Part shown: one piece after another, positions 44,596-53,080 of the stretch | Layout: each line of letters starts with the position of its first letter | How positions within the stretch are numbered: the first letter of the stretch is position 1 | DNA from: Clostridia bacterium | Lineage (GTDB): Bacteria > Bacillota > Clostridia > Oscillospirales > Acutalibacteraceae | Length of the DNA stretch: 64,000 nucleotides | Reading direction: 5' to 3' | Assembly (NCBI GenBank): GCA_017399535.1 | Contig: JAFQBX010000018.1 | Span: forward strand, 124,001-188,000 | Program-made: the position numbers and the translations under genes | The notes under the pieces: generated by a model | The model's input: the letters and a program-made list of their open reading frames with translations, nothing else | Told to the model about the DNA's origin: nothing | The model's database searches: none

Positions 44596-45510
44596 TTACA
44601 CTTCCGTATCAAATAATGCATTAGCAAAATCATCGGGATTAAACGGCTGCAAATCATCAATTTGCTCTCCAACGCCGATAAATTTAACTGGAATATTCAG
44701 CTCGTCCTGAATGGTTACAACTACACCACCCCTTGCCGTACCGTCAAGCTTTGTCAGCACTATACCACTAATCTCGGTTACGTTGCTGAATTCCTTTGCT
44801 TGATTTACGGCGTTTTGACCGGTTGTTGCATCAAGTACAAGCAGTGCTTCCATATCTGCATCGGGCAATTCGCGGTGAACGATACGAAAAATCTTTGCAA
44901 GCTCATCCATCAGATTTTTCTTATTATGAAGTCGACCTGCCGTATCGCAAATTATTACGTCGCAACCTCTCGCCTTTGCGGTAGAAATTGTGTCAAATAC
45001 AACCGATGCCGGATCGCTTCCCTCGGAATTACTAATCATTGGCACACCGGCTCTTTCTGCCCAAACGCCAAGCTGATCGATTGCAGCGGCACGGAATGTG
45101 TCAGCCGCACCGAGAATAACGCTTTTTCCCTGATTTTTAAGTTGAAGCGCCATCTTTCCGATGGTGGTAGTTTTACCTGCGCCGTTAACACCGATAACGA
45201 TGATTACAGACGGCTTTGTAGTGAGTTTAAGCTCAACATCACCCGAAACAGTTTCGGAAACGATGTCCTTGATAATCCCTTTGATAAGCTGAGGGTCGGT
45301 AACACCGTCTCTTTTCACCCTCACGCGAAGTTCAGCACATATTTTTTGAGCCGTAGAAACACCTATATCCGACAAAATAAGAATTTCTTCAAGCTCCTCA
45401 AACAGCTCCTCGTCGATTTTAGTAAAGCTGTTGATAACCGAGCCCAAAGCTCCCATAAATGAATCGCGCGTTTTTTTCAGTCCGTCGCTGATTTTTTTAA
45501 AAAATCCCAT
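44596..45510 (-). CDS. ftsY: signal recognition particle receptor FtsY
   Basis: FtsY is the membrane-associated GTPase that receives SRP-ribosome complexes. The 304 residues start directly with the N domain (FFKKISDGLKKTRDSFMG), so the acidic A domain of E. coli is absent, as is normal for Firmicutes. The G domain has GVNGAGKTTTIGKMA, the AADTFRAAAIDQL box, DTAGRLHNK and TKLDGTARGG. Here it is followed by rdgB, not by ylxM-ffh. Confidence 0.98.
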   Translation of the reverse strand: MGFFKKISDGLKKTRDSFMGALGSVINSFTKIDEELFEELEEILILSDIGVSTAQKICAELRVRVKRDGVTDPQLIKGIIKDIVSETVSGDVELKLTTKPSVIIVIGVNGAGKTTTIGKMALQLKNQGKSVILGAADTFRAAAIDQLGVWAERAGVPMISNSEGSDPASVVFDTISTAKARGCDVIICDTAGRLHNKKNLMDELAKIFRIVHRELPDADMEALLVLDATTGQNAVNQAKEFSNVTEISGIVLTKLDGTARGGVVVTIQDELNIPVKFIGVGEQIDDLQPFNPDDFANALFDTEV

Positions 45511-45518
45511 TGTTTCAC

Positions 45519-48500
45519 CTAATTATCTAAACTCATTTGATGCTCAATCTCGGATACGTTGAGTTCAAGCAATTTTGAAATACCCTTTTCCTGCATGGTA
45601 ACGCCATAGAGCATATCTGCCTCCTCCATAGAGCCGCGTCTATGAGTAACAACAATATACTGGGTAGCGTCGCTCATTCGTCTCAAATACTCGGCAAAAC
45701 GGACAACGTTGACATCGTCAAGTGCCGCATCAACCTCGTCGAGAATACAGAACGGAGGCGGGTTAACCTTCATTATAGCGAAATAAATCGAAATGGCGAT
45801 AAGTGCCTTTTCTCCTCCTGAAAGCTGTTCGATAATCGAAATATTCTTTCCGGGCGGCTGAACAATAATTTCAATTCCCGATTCGAGAACGTTTTCGGGG
45901 TCGCTCAACCTTAATTCAGCAGTACCACCGCCGAAAAGTTCGGCAAATACGATTGAAAAATGCTTGTTAATTTCGTTAAATCTATTAACGAAAAGTGTCT
46001 GCATCTTTCCTGTAAGCTGATTGATAAGCTTATTGAGTTCGGTTCTCGAATTTTCGACGTCGGCTAGCTGTTCGGTAAGGAATTCATAGCGCTCCTTGAC
46101 CTCTTTGTACTCCTCGATTGCCGAAACGTTTACGCTACCGAGCGACTTAATCTTATTTTTAAGTTCGGAAAGTCGCTTGTTAGCCATTGAAATATCTTCG
46201 ATAACGATTCCGCGTGATTCGGCCTCGGTTCTGGTGAGTCCGTATTCGTCATAAAGCTTGCGAATGGTATCGTCATAATCACGAACCATAGCCGACTTTC
46301 TTTCCTCAAGTCGAGCAAGTTCACCGCTCAATTTTTCTCTGTCAGAAAGACTGTCTCGCTCACTCTGACGGAGATTGTTAATCTCTTTTTCCGCCTCGTC
46401 ACGTTCATTATTATACTGCTCAATTGATAAGAGCGCCTGCTTTGAACGTTCGCGCAAAACGGTTGTTTGGTCGATAAGGTCGGAAATAATAACCTCAATA
46501 TTCGCATTCTGTTTGGTAATATTATCGATTTCGACCTGCATTTCATCAGCACGCTTCGACTGACCGCTCATGCGCATTTCAATTTCTGAAACAGACGCTT
46601 TGAGCATCTCAACTTCCTTTTTAAGCGTAAAGGAGTTGGCCGAAATCTCGGCTGCCTTTGCACTTAAACTTTCTCTCTGCTGAGAGGTAGCATCTCGTCC
46701 ACCAGTGAGCGTATTAAGCTCGGCGGTGAGAACAGAGATTCTATTATCATTTTCGTCAATTTCTATATTAGCCGATTTCTCAATATTAGAAAGCTCGGCA
46801 ATTCTACTGTTCAGCAGTTCCTTTTCCGCATTGAGCTTATTTATATCGCTCAAATGAGCGTCCTTTTGCTCAGATACTCTGCGAATTTCGCTGAGCACTC
46901 TAATCTTATCCTCATTTGCGGTAGTAAGCTCTCCCCTTGCAGAAAGCAGCTCGGCATCAAGCGAAGCAATCGCCTCTCTAACCGATTTAAGCGAAGCATT
47001 TTCGCTCTCGATTTGGGCGAGAATTTTATCCGCCGCATCACGAAGCTTTGCAATTTCGCCGCTACGGCTCAAAATACCTGCATTCTTTGACAATGAACCA
47101 CCTGTCATTGAGCCGCCGGTATTAACAATCTGGCCGTCGAGGGTAACAATTTTAAAATTATAGCCGTACTTTCGAGCAATAGCAATAGCGCTGTCGATAT
47201 CCTCAGCAACGACAATTTCGCCCAAGAGCGAGGATGCAATAACGTCATACTGTTTATCGCACGAAATGAGCTCGTTCGCGAGTCCAATATAGCCCGGACA
47301 TTCGTCAACTCCGCCATGCTTAAAGTGACGCGGTCTAACCGATGTCAAGGGCAGGAAGGTTGATCGTCCACTCTTTGTCGCTTTGAGGTAACTGATGGCT
47401 GTTTTTGCGTCGTTTTCGGTTGAAACGACGATATTCTGAATCGAGTTTCCAAGCGCAGCTTCGATTGCAACCGAATACTTGTTATCGACCTTAAACAACT
47501 TGTAAACAGTACCATGAATTCCACGAAGTTCATTTCTGTCGGCACAAGCCATAACAGTTTTTACAGAATAGGCGAAGCCCTCCATATTTTTTTCAAGGTC
47601 CTCAATCATTTGGGCCTTGTTTCTCTTTTCGGCTTCTTCGAGGGTAAGTCGGTCGATGTTTTGCTTAATCGAATCAAACTTTTCTCTACGCTTTGAGACA
47701 AGCATTTCGCAACCGTTAATGGAATTATTACATTCACTAACAGTTTCGTCACAATGCTTTAAGTCGGTATCAAGCACCGACAATTCCTTATCAAGCTCGA
47801 TAATAAATTCTTGCTTTTCCTTGACAAAGGCATCGATATCGGAAACACGAGATATCATGCCTTCCGATGATGTTTTTGCCGTTGTGAGTTTAATTTTCAG
47901 TTCGCCGTTTTTAGCGGTAAGTACATTCAGCTCGTGATTAAGCCCATCAATTTTTTGCGAAAAGCTGTCGCTCTCGCTGACAAGACTGAGTAAATGACTT
48001 TGAACTTCATTAAACTGAACATTTACTTTTTCGATTTCGTTGTTTTTATCCTCGATTTGAGCTTTTTTGAATTCAAGCTCGGCAACAAATTCATTGTCAC
48101 CCGATTTTATCGACTCAATATCCTTTGAAATGCGCGAAATCGTTTCATTATTATGCTCAATGGTATTACGCTTAACGGCAATTTCACCTTCAATTCTTGC
48201 CGCCTGCTCCTCTGCTTCAGAGGATGAACGATGCGCTTCGTCAATGTTTACAATGAGCTGCTGTGAACGCTCGGCAAGCTGCTGAAGCTTTTTATCCGTT
48301 TCGGCAGTTTTGTCATAAATATCGTCATACTGCGCACGCGCAAGGGTGATTTTATTCTCATGCTCGCGCAAAACATCCTTGTAACGAGCTAACGAATGGA
48401 GCCAAACGCCGATTTGCAGTTCTTCCTGTTCTTTCGAAAATTCAAGGAATTTTTCGGCCTTTTTGCTCTGTTCCTCGAGTGGTCCTACGCGTCCCTCTAA

Positions 48501-49094
48501 TTCTAATAGTATATCCTTTAATCGAAGGTAATTTTCATCAGCCGCCGCAAGCTTTCTCTCCGCCTCAATTTTACGATAACGGTAACGAGAAATTCCTGCT
48601 GCTTCCTCAAATATATCGCGACGTTCAGATGAACTTTTTGTTCCGATAATATCGTCAATTTTACCCTGAGCTATCATTGAATAGCCGTCTCGACCGAGAC
48701 CTGTATCCATAAACAATTCGTGAATATCACGAAGACGAACACCGGCATTATTGATTCTGTATTCACTTTCGCCCGAGCGGTAATAACGTCGGGTGATGAG
48801 CACCTCATCAGTATCACATTCGAGCTGTCTCTTTGTATTATCAATTACGAGAGTAACCTCGGCAAAGCCAAGCGGCTTTCTGGCGGCAGTACCGCCGAAA
48901 ATAACGTCCTCCATTTTGAGTCCGCGGAGGGTTTTATTCGACTGCTCACCAAGCACCCAGCGAACAGCGTCGGAAATATTACTCTTTCCGCTTCCGTTAG
49001 GGCCTACGACCGCAGTTATTCCCTTTCCGAAATTGAGAACCGTCTTATCCGCGAAGGATTTAAAGCCCTGAATTTCGATTGATTTCAGTCTCAT
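45519..49094 (-). CDS. smc: chromosome partition protein SMC
   Basis: The 1191-residue SMC ATPase compacts and segregates chromosomes with ScpA and ScpB, which are not in this window. It shows the N-terminal Walker A (VVGPNGSGKSNISDAVRWVL), two long coiled coils flanking a hinge at about 510-670 (GGSMTGGSLS close to it), and the C-terminal signature QLSGGEKALIAISIYFAIM with Walker B FCILDEVDAALDD. The ATG at 49092-49094 is preferred because AAGGGAG lies eight bases upstream; an in-frame GTG nine bases earlier overlaps that site. Confidence 0.98.
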   Translation of the reverse strand: MRLKSIEIQGFKSFADKTVLNFGKGITAVVGPNGSGKSNISDAVRWVLGEQSNKTLRGLKMEDVIFGGTAARKPLGFAEVTLVIDNTKRQLECDTDEVLITRRYYRSGESEYRINNAGVRLRDIHELFMDTGLGRDGYSMIAQGKIDDIIGTKSSSERRDIFEEAAGISRYRYRKIEAERKLAAADENYLRLKDILLELEGRVGPLEEQSKKAEKFLEFSKEQEELQIGVWLHSLARYKDVLREHENKITLARAQYDDIYDKTAETDKKLQQLAERSQQLIVNIDEAHRSSSEAEEQAARIEGEIAVKRNTIEHNNETISRISKDIESIKSGDNEFVAELEFKKAQIEDKNNEIEKVNVQFNEVQSHLLSLVSESDSFSQKIDGLNHELNVLTAKNGELKIKLTTAKTSSEGMISRVSDIDAFVKEKQEFIIELDKELSVLDTDLKHCDETVSECNNSINGCEMLVSKRREKFDSIKQNIDRLTLEEAEKRNKAQMIEDLEKNMEGFAYSVKTVMACADRNELRGIHGTVYKLFKVDNKYSVAIEAALGNSIQNIVVSTENDAKTAISYLKATKSGRSTFLPLTSVRPRHFKHGGVDECPGYIGLANELISCDKQYDVIASSLLGEIVVAEDIDSAIAIARKYGYNFKIVTLDGQIVNTGGSMTGGSLSKNAGILSRSGEIAKLRDAADKILAQIESENASLKSVREAIASLDAELLSARGELTTANEDKIRVLSEIRRVSEQKDAHLSDINKLNAEKELLNSRIAELSNIEKSANIEIDENDNRISVLTAELNTLTGGRDATSQQRESLSAKAAEISANSFTLKKEVEMLKASVSEIEMRMSGQSKRADEMQVEIDNITKQNANIEVIISDLIDQTTVLRERSKQALLSIEQYNNERDEAEKEINNLRQSERDSLSDREKLSGELARLEERKSAMVRDYDDTIRKLYDEYGLTRTEAESRGIVIEDISMANKRLSELKNKIKSLGSVNVSAIEEYKEVKERYEFLTEQLADVENSRTELNKLINQLTGKMQTLFVNRFNEINKHFSIVFAELFGGGTAELRLSDPENVLESGIEIIVQPPGKNISIIEQLSGGEKALIAISIYFAIMKVNPPPFCILDEVDAALDDVNVVRFAEYLRRMSDATQYIVVTHRRGSMEEADMLYGVTMQEKGISKLLELNVSEIEHQMSLDN

Positions 49095-49099
49095 GCTAT

Positions 49100-50086
49100 T
49101 CACTCCCTTTCTATTTTGACGTTTCTTGGGTAAATATTATTATCCTCTTTAATCTTTATTCCATATCCAAGCGAATCAAAATAATCAATATTTGACCTCT
49201 TTTGACCAATCGCTTTTGAAACTTCCCCACGGGCAACCGAAATGGTATAATCCCCTTTTTCATTCAGTTCCGATAAAATGATGTTTCTGTAAATTTCATT
49301 TTCACACAGTTCGCTAAATGCAGGATGCCACGGTCCTGCGACATATTCGTTAGTGTCAATGGTATGTAAGCCAAGCCGGATTATATCAATACCTTCATTT
49401 TCAAAAATGAGTATCAGCCGTGTGCACAAACCGACCGCCTCACCTACTGTTTGAGGAGCATATTCGCCAATTCTGTACTTTTCAGCAAGGTAGGTATCGT
49501 TAAGTACGATTGTCGGATAAATACGGACTGTTTTGGGTTCGAGCTTAACAAATTCATTAGCGGTAAAAACGGCACCTTCGTCATCGTCACCGTAAAGTCC
49601 CGTCATCATTTGAAGCCCAAGCTCAAATCCATATTTCTTAATTAACATTGACGCATTATACACGTCAGCTGCGCTGTGTCCTCTGTTATTCAATGAGAGA
49701 ACCTCGTCTCGCATACTTTGAGCACCGAGCTCGATAGCAGTAACGCCAAAGTCCTTTAAAATATCTAAAATTTCATTATCAATGCAATCAGGACGCGTCG
49801 AAATTCTTATTCCAGAAACGTTGCCATTATCAATATGCCTCTTTGCCGCCGATAGAAGTTCGGTCATATATTCACGGTCAATCGCTGTAAAGCTGCCGCC
49901 AAAAAAGGCGATTTCGGTCTCTTTCGCATTATATCTTTTGGATTTCAACGCATCAGAAACCGCTTTGTCAACATCAACTGATTTAGGCAAATAATGCTGC
50001 TTTGTAATCGAAAATTGGTTGCAAAAGCTGCATTTACACGGGCAACCGATATGCGGCACAAAAATTGAAATGTTTGAATGTGACAT
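49100..50086 (-). CDS. radical SAM protein related to the Elp3 catalytic domain
   Basis: The 328-residue protein starts with FVPHIGCPCKCSFCNQ, a CxxxCxxC iron-sulphur site, followed by EIAFFGGSFTAIDREYM, ISTRPDCID, AIELGAQSMRDEVL and LQMMTGLYGD, the blocks shared with Elp3-type radical SAM enzymes. The C-terminal acetyltransferase of true Elp3 is absent; a different tail of about 90 residues follows. It lies between rnc and smc, a location I recall for clostridial homologues. Reaction unknown. Confidence 0.88.
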   Translation of the reverse strand: MSHSNISIFVPHIGCPCKCSFCNQFSITKQHYLPKSVDVDKAVSDALKSKRYNAKETEIAFFGGSFTAIDREYMTELLSAAKRHIDNGNVSGIRISTRPDCIDNEILDILKDFGVTAIELGAQSMRDEVLSLNNRGHSAADVYNASMLIKKYGFELGLQMMTGLYGDDDEGAVFTANEFVKLEPKTVRIYPTIVLNDTYLAEKYRIGEYAPQTVGEAVGLCTRLILIFENEGIDIIRLGLHTIDTNEYVAGPWHPAFSELCENEIYRNIILSELNEKGDYTISVARGEVSKAIGQKRSNIDYFDSLGYGIKIKEDNNIYPRNVKIERE

Positions 50087-50087
50087 T

Positions 50088-50762
50088 TTATTCGCCCATA
50101 AGCTCTAACGCTTCCTTAGCCGCAAGCTGTTCGGCCTCTTTTTTAGAGTGACCGACACCGTGACCAATTCGGTTAGAATTAAGCATTACGTCAACTGTAA
50201 ACGACTTGTTATGGTCGGGACCGGATTCATCAATGAGGACGTACTCAACCCTTTCCTCCGGATTCTTTTGTATAACCTCTTGCAAAGTGGTTTTATAATC
50301 AATAAACACGCCTTTGTTATGATTTTTCAGTTCGCGTTCGACAAATCGTAAAATAAACTTTGACGCGGGTTCAATTCCGCCGTCGAGATAAATAGCGGCG
50401 ATTACCGCCTCGAAAGCATCACAGAGGATTGACGGTCTCTTTCTTCCGCCGTTGAGCTGTTCTCCGCGACCAAGTAAAAGCGCGTCACCAAGTTCTATCT
50501 CCTCCGCAAATCCGGAAAGCGCCTTTTCGCATACAAGCGATGCCCTGATTCGTGTCAAATCACCTTCGGGCAGATGAGAATAATGCTTAAAAATATGCTC
50601 CGAAACGACAATTGACAGCACCGCATCGCCGAGAAATTCAAGACGTTCATTTGAGCCGCCCATGAGTTTATTCTCGTTTGCATACGATGAATGTGAAAGT
50701 GCACGTTCAAGCAATTTAATATTTTTGAAAGAATAGTTAATTTTTTCTTCCAGTTTATTCAT
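50088..50762 (-). CDS. rnc: ribonuclease III
   Basis: RNase III cuts double-stranded RNA, including the 30S rRNA precursor. The 224 residues contain the catalytic signature NERLEFLGDAVLSIVVSEHI, the second acidic site in CDAFEAVIAAIYLDGG, and a C-terminal double-stranded RNA-binding domain (YKTTLQEVIQKN through HSKKEAEQLAAKEALELM). The ATG at 50760-50762, eight bases inside the end of plsX, gives the usual N-terminus MNKLEEKINYSFKN; AAGGAG lies 13 bases before it. Confidence 0.97.
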   Translation of the reverse strand: MNKLEEKINYSFKNIKLLERALSHSSYANENKLMGGSNERLEFLGDAVLSIVVSEHIFKHYSHLPEGDLTRIRASLVCEKALSGFAEEIELGDALLLGRGEQLNGGRKRPSILCDAFEAVIAAIYLDGGIEPASKFILRFVERELKNHNKGVFIDYKTTLQEVIQKNPEERVEYVLIDESGPDHNKSFTVDVMLNSNRIGHGVGHSKKEAEQLAAKEALELMGE

Positions 50763-51765
50763 TATCGGTGTTTTTCTCCTTTTTAACAGCATCCGCTATT
50801 TTTGAAATCGAGCCGCCTTCTGCATAAGCTGCCGCCTGAACAAGAGCGTTTTTGAACGCCTTTGCCTTTGAGTTGCCGTGCGCCTTAATTACCGGCTTTG
50901 AAATTCCCATAAGCGGTGCTCCGCCAATCTCGGTGTAATCAAGCTTTGACTTGAATTCCTTTAACGAGCTTTTGAGAACTAACGCAGCTAACTTTGTCTT
51001 TAAATTTTTATAAAGCGCTTGTTTTAAATTTTTCATCATAAACTGGGCAACACCTTCGGTTGATTTTAGCAAAATATTGCCCGAAAAGCCGTCACAAACA
51101 ACTACGTCAGCAGCACCAAATAGGAGGTCTCTCGCCTCTACATTTCCAATGAAATTGATTGGCAAATCCTTTAACACGGCGAATGCCGCTTTTTGAAGGT
51201 CTCCGCCCTTTGTATCTTCGGTACCTACGTTAAGCAGAGCAACTCTCGGATTTTCGATATTCAAAAAGCTCTTCATGTATTCCGAGCCCATAAGTCCAAA
51301 TTGACCAAGCACTTCGGGACGACATTCAACATTTGCTCCAACATCAAGCACCATAAAACTGCCGCCGGCATCATTTGGCCAAATGGCTGCAAGTGCCGCA
51401 CGTTTTACGCCCTTTATTCTCTTTATCAAAAAGGTTGAACCGATTACAGCAGCGCCTGTACTACCTGCGGTAACAAAGGCATCCCCTTCACCCGAAGCAA
51501 GAAGCAACATACCCTTCGCCATCGAGCTATCCTTCTTTTCTTTTAATATACAATCGGGATGTTCCTCCATAGAAATCGTATCAGGAGCATGAACAATCTT
51601 CATATTTTGAAGAGAAATATTGTTATCATTAGCGCAATCACGGATTTTTTTCTCATCGCCGACAAGGGCAATTTCATATCCATATTCTTTTACAGCTAAT
51701 TCGCAACCCTTTATAATTTCAAGAGGTGCGTTATCTCCGCCGAATGCATCTACAATAAGTTTCAT
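50755..51765 (-). CDS. plsX: phosphate acyltransferase PlsX
   Basis: PlsX converts acyl-ACP to acyl-phosphate, the donor used by PlsY (present at 22.4 kb). The 336 residues show IVDAFGGDNAPLEIIKG, AFVTAGSTGAAVIGS, FMVLDVGANVECRPE, VVVCDGFSGNILLKSTEG and the C-terminal GGAPLMGISKPVIKAHGNS. It overlaps rnc. In many Firmicutes plsX is followed by fabD, fabG and acpP; here none of those is adjacent. Confidence 0.97.
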   Translation of the reverse strand: MKLIVDAFGGDNAPLEIIKGCELAVKEYGYEIALVGDEKKIRDCANDNNISLQNMKIVHAPDTISMEEHPDCILKEKKDSSMAKGMLLLASGEGDAFVTAGSTGAAVIGSTFLIKRIKGVKRAALAAIWPNDAGGSFMVLDVGANVECRPEVLGQFGLMGSEYMKSFLNIENPRVALLNVGTEDTKGGDLQKAAFAVLKDLPINFIGNVEARDLLFGAADVVVCDGFSGNILLKSTEGVAQFMMKNLKQALYKNLKTKLAALVLKSSLKEFKSKLDYTEIGGAPLMGISKPVIKAHGNSKAKAFKNALVQAAAYAEGGSISKIADAVKKEKNTDNE

Positions 51766-51778
51766 TTTTATTCTCCTA

Positions 51779-53080
51779 TTACTTTATCATTAAATTATTA
51801 TACCACAAAAGCGAGCGATTAGAAAGTGCTGAATATCTTTCTTTTTTATCCCTGATATGCGGCTCAATAGGCGGCAGTACGCCAAAATTGGCTCCCATCG
51901 GCTGAAAGTCCTTTACGCTTTCATCGGTTATATATCCGTTGAGAGCGCCAAGCATAGTATAATTTGGTAATGATAATGATTTTTCTCCTTTTAATCGGAG
52001 GTATACATTTATCCCTGCTAAAATTCCCGACGATGCCGACTCCATATAACCTTCTACACCGGTAATTTGACCGGCAAAATAGACGTTCGGATATTTCTTT
52101 AACGATTGGTCTTTATTAAGCAACTTCGGTGAATTTATAAAAGAGTTTCTATGCATTACTCCATATCGTACAAATTCGGCATTTGCCAAAGCAGGAATCA
52201 TTGAAAAAACTCTTTTTTGCTCGGCAAATTTCAAATTGGTCTGAAATCCGACTAAATTAAATAGCGTTCCCTCTTTATTCTCACGCCTGAGCTGTAAATT
52301 CGCCCATGGACGATGCCCTGTCGACGGGTCGCGTAAACCAACCGGCTTCAAGGGTCCAAAGCGCATTGTATCTGCGCCTCTTTGTGCCATAATTTCGATT
52401 GGCATACAGCCCTCGTACACTCGACCGTTAACGTCAAAGTCCTTTTGCGGCGCCCTTTCGGCACCCATTAACGCTTCGTAAAATGCTTCGTATTCCGATT
52501 TATTCATCGGGCAGTTGATATAATCGTCGCCGCCCTTATCGTATCGTGAAGCACAAAAGGCACGTGACATATCAATACTTTCGGCCGTGACAATTGGAGC
52601 TGCCGCATCAAAAAAGCTTAAATTATCGCTATCGGTGAGCTGCTTTATCGTTTCGGCAAGAGGACCGTCCGTAAGGGGACCCGAGCAAATAATCGTAATC
52701 TCATCGGGGTTTATTTCACCAACCTCTTCGTAATGCACGGTAATGTTGGGATGATTTTTTATCTCGTCGGTGATTATTTTAGAAAAAGTGTCGCGGTCAA
52801 CCGCCAATGCGCCACCTGCGGCAACGCTCGATTTTTCGGCCGCTATCATCGAAATTGAGCCGAGTTGACGCATTTCTTCCTTTAAAAGACCTGCAGCCGA
52901 GTCGATACGAGCCGCCTTTAACGAATTTGAGCACACTAGCTCGGCAAAGCCGTCGATGTGATGCGCAGGCGACCTTCTCAAAGGTTTCATTTCATATAAA
53001 TCGATCTTTACTCCCCGTGTCGCAAGGGCATAAGCCGCCTCGCATCCCGCAAGACCGGCTCCAATTACGTTAACCTTCAT
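51779..53080 (-). CDS. trmFO: tRNA m5U54 methyltransferase TrmFO
   Basis: TrmFO methylates U54 in the tRNA T-loop with methylenetetrahydrofolate and FAD. The 433 residues start with the FAD-binding VNVIGAGLAGCEAAYALATR and contain EMKPLRRSPAHH, AELVCSNSLKAA, GPLTDGPLAE, FDAAAPIV, MRFGPLKPVGL and the C-terminal FAGQITGVEGYMESA. The ATG at 53078-53080 is clear from family alignment and the AGAGGAA site; the open frame continues 47 codons further upstream only because it runs over the end of topA. Confidence 0.97.
   Translation of the reverse strand: MKVNVIGAGLAGCEAAYALATRGVKIDLYEMKPLRRSPAHHIDGFAELVCSNSLKAARIDSAAGLLKEEMRQLGSISMIAAEKSSVAAGGALAVDRDTFSKIITDEIKNHPNITVHYEEVGEINPDEITIICSGPLTDGPLAETIKQLTDSDNLSFFDAAAPIVTAESIDMSRAFCASRYDKGGDDYINCPMNKSEYEAFYEALMGAERAPQKDFDVNGRVYEGCMPIEIMAQRGADTMRFGPLKPVGLRDPSTGHRPWANLQLRRENKEGTLFNLVGFQTNLKFAEQKRVFSMIPALANAEFVRYGVMHRNSFINSPKLLNKDQSLKKYPNVYFAGQITGVEGYMESASSGILAGINVYLRLKGEKSLSLPNYTMLGALNGYITDESVKDFQPMGANFGVLPPIEPHIRDKKERYSALSNRSLLWYNNLMIK

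Noticed and set aside
44662-45462. Plus-strand frame of 266 codons opposite ftsY
   Set aside because: Antisense to conserved ftsY, with a cysteine- and arginine-rich composition unlike a real protein here, and no start signals.
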